The position numbers and the translations under genes are program-made. Positions 53,484 through 61,059 of a stretch of 64,000 bases of DNA are shown here, in pieces. The stretch is from the NCBI GenBank assembly GCA_963716125.1, contig OY970294.1, positions 1-64,000 of the forward strand, written 5' to 3'. Within the stretch, counting starts at the first letter, position 1, and every line of letters starts with the position of its first letter. This DNA is from Acidiluteibacter sp963716125. GTDB lineage: Bacteria; Bacteroidota; Bacteroidia; Flavobacteriales_E; Vicingaceae. Under the pieces are notes generated by a model that ran no database searches, was not told the origin of the DNA, and saw only the letters and a program-made list of their open reading frames with translations.

Positions 53484-54920
53484 ATGTTAAAGCAAGTTTC
53501 AATTATTCAAGTTCAAGATAGAATCAGATTTGAAAATCCATGGTGGATTGATCATCAAATTGAGAAAGATTTTGATGAGATGCCACGCCGATTATATTTT
53601 GAGTTATTCAAACCTATTGTTTACGAAAAAGAAATTAGAAGAGCTGTGGTGTTAATGGGACCAAGAAGAGTGGGTAAAACAGTTATGCTTCACCACTTAA
53701 TTGAGGATATGATTCAAACTAAAAAAATGAATCCCAAAAAAATCATATTTATAACTATAGAAAATCCAATTTACAACAATATAAGTTTAGAGGACTTATT
53801 CAAATATGCTAAAGAAGCTACAGGAATAAATGATAAGGACAATTGGACTATTATTTTTGACGAAATTCAATATTGCAGAGATTGGGAGGTTCATCTTAAA
53901 TCTTTGGTAGATAGCTACAGACAAGACAAATTTATAGTTTCAGGATCAGCTGCTGCTGCCCTAAAGTTTGCTAGTAACGAAAGTGGCGCCGGAAGATTCA
54001 CCGACTTTATCTTACCTCCTTTAACCTTTCATGAGTTTATTTCATTAAAAGGTTTGGATGATTTAATTGTTCCAATCGAATTAAAATGGCAAGATAAAAT
54101 AACCCAATTCTATAGTTCTAAGCATATTAATGAATTAAATAAACACTTTATAGATTATATAAATTTTGGAGGTTATCCAGAAGTAATTTTTTCTTCCATC
54201 ATGCAGTCAAATCCTGGAAGGTATATTCGTCATGATATTGTAGATAAAGTTTTATTAAGAGATTTGCCTAGTTTATATGGAATTGGAGACACCAGAGAAT
54301 TAAATTCATTGTTTACTACTATTGCTTTTAATAGCGGTGGGGAATTTTCTTTGGAAACATTAAGTAAACAATCTCAAGCACCTAAGAACACCATTAAAAA
54401 ATATTTAGAATATTTAGAAGCTGCTTATTTGATAAAAATAATTAGAAGAATAGATCAGAGTGGAAAACGCTTCAAACGTGATAATTACTTCAAAATATAT
54501 TTAACTAATCCATCTTTGAGAAGTGCTTTATTTTCACCAATAAATACTTCCGATGAAATGATAGGCAATATGGTTGAAACTGCTATTTATTCACAATGGA
54601 TGCATAGAGATTGGTTTACACCTTGGTATGCCAGATGGGGAAATGGTGAAGTGGATATGGTGGGATTAAGTGAGAGTAATCTTAAACCTACTTGGGCTTT
54701 AGAAGTTAAGTGGTCTAATAGATATTTTAATCATCCGAAAGAACTTAAAAGCTTAATAAAATTTTGTCATGAAAATGATTTAGAAAGCCCATTAGTAACT
54801 TCCATTGATAAAGAGGGCGAAGTAAATCATAATGGGCTAACTATCCATTTTTTGCCAGCTGCTAGTTATGCCTATACGGTTGGCAGAAATACATTGAATA
54901 TCAAGCTAAATATTAGGTAA
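53484..54920 (+). CDS. AAA-type ATPase of the DUF4143 family
   Basis: 478 residues. N-terminal ATPase with Walker A GPRRVGKT (residues 59-66), Walker B WTIIFDEIQY and a sensor-like FIVSGSAAAALK. The central part has GAGRFTDFILPPLTFHEFISLKGL and FGGYPEV; the C-terminal part is the DUF4143 domain with ETAIYSQWM, WYARWGNGEVDMVGL (restriction-endonuclease-like strand) and ALEVKWSNR. The family is widespread, of unclear function, and often mobile. It stands alone with its own operator-like repeat; no partner gene or IS is adjacent. A separate chromosomal gene, likely acquired. Confidence 0.88.
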   Translation: MLKQVSIIQVQDRIRFENPWWIDHQIEKDFDEMPRRLYFELFKPIVYEKEIRRAVVLMGPRRVGKTVMLHHLIEDMIQTKKMNPKKIIFITIENPIYNNISLEDLFKYAKEATGINDKDNWTIIFDEIQYCRDWEVHLKSLVDSYRQDKFIVSGSAAAALKFASNESGAGRFTDFILPPLTFHEFISLKGLDDLIVPIELKWQDKITQFYSSKHINELNKHFIDYINFGGYPEVIFSSIMQSNPGRYIRHDIVDKVLLRDLPSLYGIGDTRELNSLFTTIAFNSGGEFSLETLSKQSQAPKNTIKKYLEYLEAAYLIKIIRRIDQSGKRFKRDNYFKIYLTNPSLRSALFSPINTSDEMIGNMVETAIYSQWMHRDWFTPWYARWGNGEVDMVGLSESNLKPTWALEVKWSNRYFNHPKELKSLIKFCHENDLESPLVTSIDKEGEVNHNGLTIHFLPAASYAYTVGRNTLNIKLNIR

Positions 54921-54942
54921 CTAATTGTAAATTGTATACTAT

Positions 54943-55701
54943 TTACTCTTTCTCAATATAAACAGAACTAGCCTGAACTGTTGGCATAATTAAAATATCA
55001 TTAATATTTACATGAGGCGGTCTTGTGGCAACAAACCAAATGGTTTCAGCTATATCTTTAGCGTGCAATGGTTCATAACCTTTATAAACCTCAGCAGCTC
55101 TTTTGGAGTCTCCATGAAAACGAACCTCTGAAAACTCAGTATCAACTAAACCTGGGCTGATGGAAGAAACTTTAATCCCCTCTTTTAATAAATCAATGCG
55201 CATAGATTTGGTTATGGCATCAACAGCACGTTTACTAGCACAATAAACATTTCCATTGGCATACACTTCTTTGCCAGCAATAGAACCAATATTAACAATA
55301 TGTCCATTTTTATTGGCAATCATCAAAGGTATGACACTCCTAGAAATATATAATAATCCTTTGACGTTGGTATCAATCATTTTATCCCAATCATCTATAG
55401 ATCCATTTTGAATGGGATCTAATCCACTCGCTAATCCTGCATTATTGACCAAAATATTGATTGATTTCCAATCTTCAGATAAAGAATGAATGGCTTGCTC
55501 CACTTCTTTTTGGTTCCGTACATCAAAACACAGTGTTTTTACTTTTACCCTATAATCTTCCTGTAATTTATCAGCTAATTCTTTTAAGCGATTATTTCTT
55601 CTTCCTGTGATGATTAAATTATAATCTTGTTTAGCAAATTGTATAGCTGTGGCTTCTCCAATACCTGAAGTTGCTCCTGTTATAAGAATTGTTTTTGTCA
55701 T
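54943..55701 (-). CDS. SDR family NAD(P)-dependent oxidoreductase (YdfG-like)
   Basis: 252 residues: Rossmann motif TGATSGIGEATA, NNAGLASGLDP, Ser in NIGSIAGKEVY, YCASKRAVDAI for the Tyr/Lys pair, and a PGLVDTEFSEVRFHGD region typical of the YdfG/serine-dehydrogenase-like branch. Substrate unknown; hydroxy acids are a reasonable guess. Convergent with the ATPase gene, 22 bases apart. Confidence 0.9.
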   Translation of the reverse strand: MTKTILITGATSGIGEATAIQFAKQDYNLIITGRRNNRLKELADKLQEDYRVKVKTLCFDVRNQKEVEQAIHSLSEDWKSINILVNNAGLASGLDPIQNGSIDDWDKMIDTNVKGLLYISRSVIPLMIANKNGHIVNIGSIAGKEVYANGNVYCASKRAVDAITKSMRIDLLKEGIKVSSISPGLVDTEFSEVRFHGDSKRAAEVYKGYEPLHAKDIAETIWFVATRPPHVNINDILIMPTVQASSVYIEKE

Positions 55702-55785
55702 TATTTAGCTAATTTTTATAAAATTTTTTTATCAAAATATTGAGATGAATCAATATCTTAAAATGATTGATTTACAATTTCAAAG

Positions 55786-55826
55786 ATAAAAAAAAGACTG
55801 CTCTCCTTTGCAGAAAAACAGTCTTT
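55786..55826 (-). terminator. Intrinsic terminator after the CHU_C protein gene
   Basis: On the minus strand, AAAGACTG pairs with CAGTCTTT across an 18-base loop and is followed by TTTTT. Ends the sigma factor/CHU_C protein unit. Confidence 0.75.
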
Positions 55827-55861
55827 AAAACTAAACTAATCAATTATAAAAAGCGGATGTA

Positions 55862-56989
55862 TTATCTTTTTAAGGTGATAGCACCTTTCGTATTTTTTTC
55901 AATTCCATTCAGTGAGTATTTAACAATGTAGAAGTAAGTGCCTTCAGCTGCTATGCTTCCATCAGCTCTATTGCCATCCCAAAAACCATAGCTGCCTGTC
56001 CAATTGTGAATTTCTTTCGCCGATTGATCAAAAATGCGCACTTCTAATTGATCAAAATCAGCATCAATCCTGAAAATATCATTTGCTCCATCTCCATTTG
56101 GAGTAAATATATTAGCGATAGTTGGCAAAACACTAATATTTTTAGTTGAGCTAACGGATTTATTATTTTCGTCTGTAATAACCAATTCTAGTTGATAATT
56201 ACCAACTTTATCTATCCTGTAATTATCTCTTTGGTTATTACTTATAATTTTATCGTTCAGTTTCCATTCATATTTAAGTGCAGAAGTAGTACTGTTAAAT
56301 TGGATATCTAATGGACCATTTCCTTCTGTTTTATTAATCAATATTTCAGCCTTCAGAGGTGTTGGTGTATCCTTAATGTCACTACTATTTTCAGAATTAT
56401 TAGTGGTAACTTCCTTATTACTATCAATCGCTTTAGCCGCATTGTTACTTACAGTATTTTCAGTGTTCTCCGCAGTTTTTTTCGTTTGACTGTTAGAATT
56501 TGCAGTCTTTTCAGCATTTTCAGCGCTAATTGGAGTGCTAATTTTAACTTCCTTCTTCTTGGTTTCTATTTGTGATAATTGTTTATCTCTTTGATTGTCA
56601 GATATTTTATTCTCTTTTACCTCAGCAATTACATTGCTTTTTGTTTCAACAATCGCATTATCGTTTATTTCTTTTTTGGTTTGTATTTCTCCATTGATTT
56701 CAATCTCAATAGGTTTTTCAACTAACTCTGTTGATTTTTGAGTAGTTTCTTCATCTTGATTGACAAATAGATAAGTGCTAAATGATGCTACACCAATAAT
56801 AGCGGCAACAATGGCTATTTTAGCTCCAATACCCAAACCAGCTTTAGCAGCGGTTGCTGCAGTTGCAGCTCCTGCTCCTGTACCAATTGCTGCTTTAACC
56901 CCAGCCCAAACTTCAGGGCCTGCTGCCTTCTCAAAATTTTGAAAAGAGTCTTGAAAAACTTTTTCTATGTTATTCTTATTTATATCCAC
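55862..56989 (-). CDS. Putative anti-sigma factor fused to PKD and gliding-motility (CHU_C) C-terminal domains
   Basis: 375 residues. The N-terminal 40 residues (MDINKNNIEKVFQDSFQNFE) are soluble; one membrane helix follows (about 50-75; IGAKIAIVAAIIGVASFSTYLF), then a Lys/Asn/Glu-rich linker, a PKD-like domain (about 205-285) and a CHU_C-type domain opening IANIFTPNGDGANDIFRI with VRIFDQSAKEIHNWTG and GTYFYIVKY. It overlaps the ECF sigma gene by 14 bases, as anti-sigma factors do. A CHU_C domain normally marks T9SS cargo, yet this protein has no signal peptide and should stay in the inner membrane with that domain in the periplasm. Role as anti-sigma is inferred. Confidence 0.8.
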   Translation of the reverse strand: MDINKNNIEKVFQDSFQNFEKAAGPEVWAGVKAAIGTGAGAATAATAAKAGLGIGAKIAIVAAIIGVASFSTYLFVNQDEETTQKSTELVEKPIEIEINGEIQTKKEINDNAIVETKSNVIAEVKENKISDNQRDKQLSQIETKKKEVKISTPISAENAEKTANSNSQTKKTAENTENTVSNNAAKAIDSNKEVTTNNSENSSDIKDTPTPLKAEILINKTEGNGPLDIQFNSTTSALKYEWKLNDKIISNNQRDNYRIDKVGNYQLELVITDENNKSVSSTKNISVLPTIANIFTPNGDGANDIFRIDADFDQLEVRIFDQSAKEIHNWTGSYGFWDGNRADGSIAAEGTYFYIVKYSLNGIEKNTKGAITLKR

Positions 56990-57545
56990 TTGATTCTAAG
57001 TTTAATTCTTCTAATTTCTTTTGTAAATATGATCGGGCTCTCGAAAATTGTGATTTTGAAGTGTTTTCAGAAATACCCAACTCCACTCCTATTTCTTTAT
57101 GCGTATAACCTTCTATCACATAAAGGTTAAACACCGTTTGATAACCCGCAGGCATAGATTGAATTAATGCCAATAAATCATCAGCAGCCAAACCTTCTAT
57201 GATTACCGTTTGATCCGCTAATAAATAATCGACATCATCTACAGCCACATGAAATTTTTCATGTTTTATTTTCCTTAAATAATCCAAAGCGGTATTTACC
57301 ACTATTCTTCTCACCCAACCTTCTAAAGAACCTTCGCCATTAAAGCTTTTCAATTTTTTAAACACTTTAATAAAAGCGTCCTGCAAAATATCTTGAGCCT
57401 CTTCATAACCTTTTGTGTATCTCAAAGTAACACCCATCATTTTTGATGAGAATTTTTGATACAACGCCTCTTGAGCTTTATCATTCTGCTTTAAGCAGCC
57501 CTCTATCATCTCTTCTTCTGTCAAATAAGTCTCAGGCATTCTCAA
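56976..57545 (-). CDS. ECF-family RNA polymerase sigma factor
   Basis: 189 residues: region 2 (LYQKFSSKMMGVTLRYTKGYEEAQDILQDAFIKVFK, LEGWVRRIVVNTALDYLR) and region 4 (LIQSMPAGYQTVFNLYVIEGYTHKEIGVELGISENTSKSQFSRARSYLQKKL). A start at 57539 (MPETYLTEEE) is also possible. First gene of a unit with the membrane-anchored CHU_C protein, which overlaps its end. Downstream promoters cannot be predicted here. Confidence 0.93.
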   Translation of the reverse strand: MRMPETYLTEEEMIEGCLKQNDKAQEALYQKFSSKMMGVTLRYTKGYEEAQDILQDAFIKVFKKLKSFNGEGSLEGWVRRIVVNTALDYLRKIKHEKFHVAVDDVDYLLADQTVIIEGLAADDLLALIQSMPAGYQTVFNLYVIEGYTHKEIGVELGISENTSKSQFSRARSYLQKKLEELNLESSGYK

Positions 57546-57647
57546 TCAGTTATACTGCATTTAATAGATGCAATTTATCAACGAAAAGTTGCATCAACAT
57601 CTATAAATAAATTAATTTCTTGATATTTTTATCCGATAAAATCGAAT

Positions 57648-58700
57648 TTATTTTTTTAAAGCTTTAGCTAAGGTAAAAGAAAAAGTAGAACCTTTCCCTA
57701 GTTCACTTCGCACATTGATAGTTTGTTTGTGTGCTTCTATAATATGTTTAACAATAGCTAAGCCCAAACCAGAGCCACCTACATTTCGAGCCCTACTTTT
57801 TTCTATTCTGTAAAATCGCTCAAATAGACGTGGTAAGTGTTCAGTAGCTATTCCTTTGCCGTTGTCAGAAATTTCGATTAATATATTTTCATCAAAATCA
57901 AAAAACTTAACTTCCGTTTTACCTTCTTTTCTACCGTAATAAATAGAATTAATAATCAGATTAGTAACTACTTGTGAAATCCTAGATGCATCAGCATACA
58001 CCATTTGTGGCTTATCTTCTAATCTTTTGACTTTTAGTTTAATATCTCGTTCTTTTGCTTTAAATTCTAACGAATCACACACTTCTTCCACCAATTGATA
58101 AATATCAAAGTTAGTCCAATTGATTTTTAATTGAGAAGCTTCTAATTTTGAAATTTCATCTAAATCATTGACCATATCAATCATCCTATCAACACTTTTC
58201 TCAGCTTTTTGCAAATAACTCAGATTGATTTTTGGATCTTCTAAACCACCCTCTAATAAAGTTAAAACATAGCCTTGAATACTGAAAAGTGGTGTTTTTA
58301 ATTCGTGTGAAATATTTCCAATAAATTCTCTTCTAAACTTTTCTTGATCTGTTAATCGTTCAATTTCTAATCTGTTTTTTAAATCCCATTCAATCACATC
58401 TTTTCTAACTTCACTTAAGATATCTTTATCCAAATCTAGTTCAATGCTACCTTGTTTTCTACCCACCTTAAAATTATGAATTGTTTTATATATCAATCGG
58501 ATGCGATTATCTATAAAATTTTTAATCGCCCAATTAAAAATAAAATAAGAAGAAAAATAAGTAACAATGAATGTAGTGATTAAAATCCACCAGATAAATT
58601 CATCCGCTAAACTATAGGTAATGGTAATTAAGGCAGTTACAATAAGTGCAACAAAAAAAGAAATCCTTTTGGAAAGCGCCTTGGGAGTACTCGTATTCAT
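57648..58700 (-). CDS. Sensor histidine kinase (PhoR-like)
   Basis: 350 residues. Two membrane helices in the first 60 residues, a short linker, DHp domain with H132 in FIGNISHELKTPLFSIQGYV, and a HATPase domain (VVTNLIINSIYYG; ISDNGKGIATEHLPRLFERFYR; GGSGLGLAIVKHIIEAH). The short periplasmic loop and layout resemble PhoR. The response regulator gene lies upstream on the same strand, 27 bases away. Confidence 0.93.
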   Translation of the reverse strand: MNTSTPKALSKRISFFVALIVTALITITYSLADEFIWWILITTFIVTYFSSYFIFNWAIKNFIDNRIRLIYKTIHNFKVGRKQGSIELDLDKDILSEVRKDVIEWDLKNRLEIERLTDQEKFRREFIGNISHELKTPLFSIQGYVLTLLEGGLEDPKINLSYLQKAEKSVDRMIDMVNDLDEISKLEASQLKINWTNFDIYQLVEEVCDSLEFKAKERDIKLKVKRLEDKPQMVYADASRISQVVTNLIINSIYYGRKEGKTEVKFFDFDENILIEISDNGKGIATEHLPRLFERFYRIEKSRARNVGGSGLGLAIVKHIIEAHKQTINVRSELGKGSTFSFTLAKALKK

Positions 58701-58727
58701 ATAGGAAAGGTAAGAAAAATAATATTC

Positions 58728-59411
58728 CTATACTTCAAATTTATAACCGACTCCTTTAATAGTAGAAATATATTGGTCTCCCAATTTTTCTCTCAATTTT
58801 CGAATGTGAACATCTATAGTTCTATCGCCTACTACTACTTCTCCACCCCAAACAGTATCTAAAATTACTTCACGGGTAAACACTTTTCCTGGTTTAGACA
58901 TCAATAAGGATAGCAATTCAAATTCCTTTTTTGGTAAGCTATATTCAATTCCTTCCTTGCTCATATTGTACTTTTCCCGATCTATAGTAATGCCGTTTAC
59001 TATAACTCCACTAGTTTCATTTTCTGTGTTGTTATAGCCTTTTCTTCTTAAAAGAGCAGTTATTTTACTGATTAAAACTCTCGGCTTAATGGGTTTAGTA
59101 ATATAATCATCAGCTCCGGCATCAAAACCAGCTATTTGAGAATAATCTTCTCCTCTTGCAGTTAAAAATACAATCAGCGTATCTTTAATGGATGATATTT
59201 GTCGTATTTGATGACAGGTTTCCATCCCATCCATTTCTGGCATCATCACATCTAATATAATCAGATCGGCTCTCATCTTTTTTGCCACTTCTATGGCGTC
59301 TTTTCCATTAGAAGCCGTTTGCACTTCAAACCCTTCCTTTTTAAGATTATATCCTATAAATTCTAAGATGTCTTGATCATCATCAACCAAAAGTATTTTT
59401 TCTAAACTCAT
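58728..59411 (-). CDS. OmpR/PhoB-type response regulator
   Basis: 227 residues: receiver domain with the phospho-acceptor D54 in LIILDVMMPEMDG, acidic pair at residues 10-12, T in VFLTARGEDY and K in YITKPIKPRVL, then a winged-helix effector domain (FELLSLLMSKPGKVFTREVILDTVWGGEVVVGDRTIDVHIRKLREKLG). First gene of a unit with the sensor kinase and divergent from the beta-helix lipoprotein, so the region 59412-59674 may carry its target sites. Confidence 0.94.
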   Translation of the reverse strand: MSLEKILLVDDDQDILEFIGYNLKKEGFEVQTASNGKDAIEVAKKMRADLIILDVMMPEMDGMETCHQIRQISSIKDTLIVFLTARGEDYSQIAGFDAGADDYITKPIKPRVLISKITALLRRKGYNNTENETSGVIVNGITIDREKYNMSKEGIEYSLPKKEFELLSLLMSKPGKVFTREVILDTVWGGEVVVGDRTIDVHIRKLREKLGDQYISTIKGVGYKFEV

Positions 59412-59674
59412 CTATTCTTTTAAATTTTTCGACTTCACAAATCTAAGTCTTTGATTATTCGCTTATGTTAATTTAAGTTTAAATAATGATGTTTTAATTC
59501 AAGGGTAAAGATAACTCAATACTTAAGTGTTTTTTCTAATTAAAAACTTATTTCTCGATAACATTAAGTTAAGATAGCCTTAAATGTTTAATAACGGTTA
59601 GCTTAAGTTAAAGTAATAATGTGCGCTCATATTTGCATCATCAATTTAAAAATGAATTAAACAAATAAATTAAA
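59412..59674. promoter_or_regulatory. Divergent intergenic region with repeated TTAAGTT motifs
   Basis: Three copies of TTAAGTTWA at 59473, 59564 and 59603 on the + strand, within a region of recurrent TTAA words between the response regulator and the lipoprotein. Direct repeats of this type can be OmpR/PhoB-family sites, but spacing (91 and 39 bases) is irregular, so this is a weak candidate. No coding content. Confidence 0.35.
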
Positions 59675-60961
59675 ATGAAAAAACTGAAACACATTAAAAA
59701 TGCATTATTTGCAACAATTTTGATAGGAGCTATCTCGAGCTCAATTACTTCTTGTAAAGACAAACCAGTTGATCCACCAACACCTCCAGATGTTGTAGTG
59801 AAGAATGCATGTGGAAATCCTTTAGTTACTATTAAAGCAGATATTACCACAAATACTACCTGGAAAGCTTCTAACATTTATGTTTTAGAAAATAGAATAA
59901 TCGTGAAAAATGGTGCAACTTTAACTATTGAAGCAGGTACTATTATTAAAGGTGGCTCCGGTTCTGAAGCGAATGCAAAACCATTAATTATTGCACAAGG
60001 TTCTAAGCTTATTGCTAAAGGTGAAATGAGTAATCCCATTATCTTTACTTCAGCATTGGATGATATTTGTATCGGTCAAAAAGTAGGTTCTAACTTAAGC
60101 AATGATGCCAAAGGTTTATGGGCAGGATTAATTATTTTAGGAAATGCTCCTATTTCTCCTGCTATAGGAACTACTGCAAGAATAGAAGGTATTCCCGCTT
60201 CAGTTGCCGAAGGTATTTATGGAGGTGCTAACCCTACTGATAATTCAGGTATATTAGAATATGTTTCTATCCGTCATGGTGGTGTTGAATTAGTGCCAGG
60301 TGGAGGTAATGAAATTAACGGTTTAACTTTAGGTGGTGTAGGTAATGGAACTACTATCAACCATGTTGAAATAGTTGGAAATTTAGATGATGGTATCGAA
60401 TTTTTTGGTGGAACTGTAAATGTTTCTAACGCATTAGTTGCTTATCAAGGTGATGATGGTTTCGATATTGATCAAGCGTATTCAGGAACTATTTCAAACA
60501 TTGCTTACCTAGCAGGTGCAGATTCAGATCACGCATTAGAAATTGATGGGCCAGAAGGAACTGCAGTTTCGCCTAATAAATTTACAATAGATGGCGGTAA
60601 ACTAAAAGGAAATGCAGGAGAATATGCTGATTTTAGATCGGATGCTAGAGGTACAGTTAAAAATTTATATTTCTTTGGTTTTGATGCTGCTGCAGACGTA
60701 GAATTAGATAATGACCAAGTTTCAGCTAATTATGCTAACGGTGACTTACTAATGCAAGGTTGTGTTTTTAATGCTCCTTCTTCAGTAACTCTAGCTGATA
60801 TTTCTGCTGATAAAGCTACAACTCCTCCTACAGGTTTTGATTTTGATGTAGAATTTGCTAATGACAACAACACTTTAGGAACTACAGCTCCTTCATTTGA
60901 CAAAACACAATTTGTAGGTTGGACTATGGCTGATAATAAGGGATTGTTAAGCGACTTTTAA
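59675..60961 (+). CDS. Putative right-handed beta-helix lipoprotein
   Basis: 428 residues. Signal sequence with lipobox (LIGAISSSITSC, Cys about residue 27), a Pro-rich linker (PVDPPTPPDV), then a long beta-helix-like part with repeating GxxLTIEAGTIIKGG, GNAPIS, HVEIVGNLDDGIEFFGG, QGDDGFDIDQAYSG and NGDLLMQGCVFN rungs. Lipidated and probably exposed at the cell surface. Homologues often lie next to a TonB receptor, as here. I do not know its ligand; some close relatives are misnamed 'multidrug transporter'. Confidence 0.8.
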   Translation: MKKLKHIKNALFATILIGAISSSITSCKDKPVDPPTPPDVVVKNACGNPLVTIKADITTNTTWKASNIYVLENRIIVKNGATLTIEAGTIIKGGSGSEANAKPLIIAQGSKLIAKGEMSNPIIFTSALDDICIGQKVGSNLSNDAKGLWAGLIILGNAPISPAIGTTARIEGIPASVAEGIYGGANPTDNSGILEYVSIRHGGVELVPGGGNEINGLTLGGVGNGTTINHVEIVGNLDDGIEFFGGTVNVSNALVAYQGDDGFDIDQAYSGTISNIAYLAGADSDHALEIDGPEGTAVSPNKFTIDGGKLKGNAGEYADFRSDARGTVKNLYFFGFDAAADVELDNDQVSANYANGDLLMQGCVFNAPSSVTLADISADKATTPPTGFDFDVEFANDNNTLGTTAPSFDKTQFVGWTMADNKGLLSDF

Positions 60962-60992
60962 CTGAATGTTAAGAACATTATATTTATGTAAA

Positions 60993-61027
60993 GAAAGCCC
61001 TCTAAGCCTTGTGTTTAGGGGGCTTTC
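60993..61027 (+). terminator. Hairpin between the lipoprotein and TonB receptor genes
   Basis: GAAAGCCCTCTAA pairs with TTTAGGGGGCTTTC (one G/T pair) across an eight-base loop. No T tract follows, so it may attenuate rather than stop transcription into the receptor gene 33 bases downstream. Confidence 0.55.
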
Positions 61028-61059
61028 ACTTAATATTGCAGTCTCAAAAAAGAGTAAAA

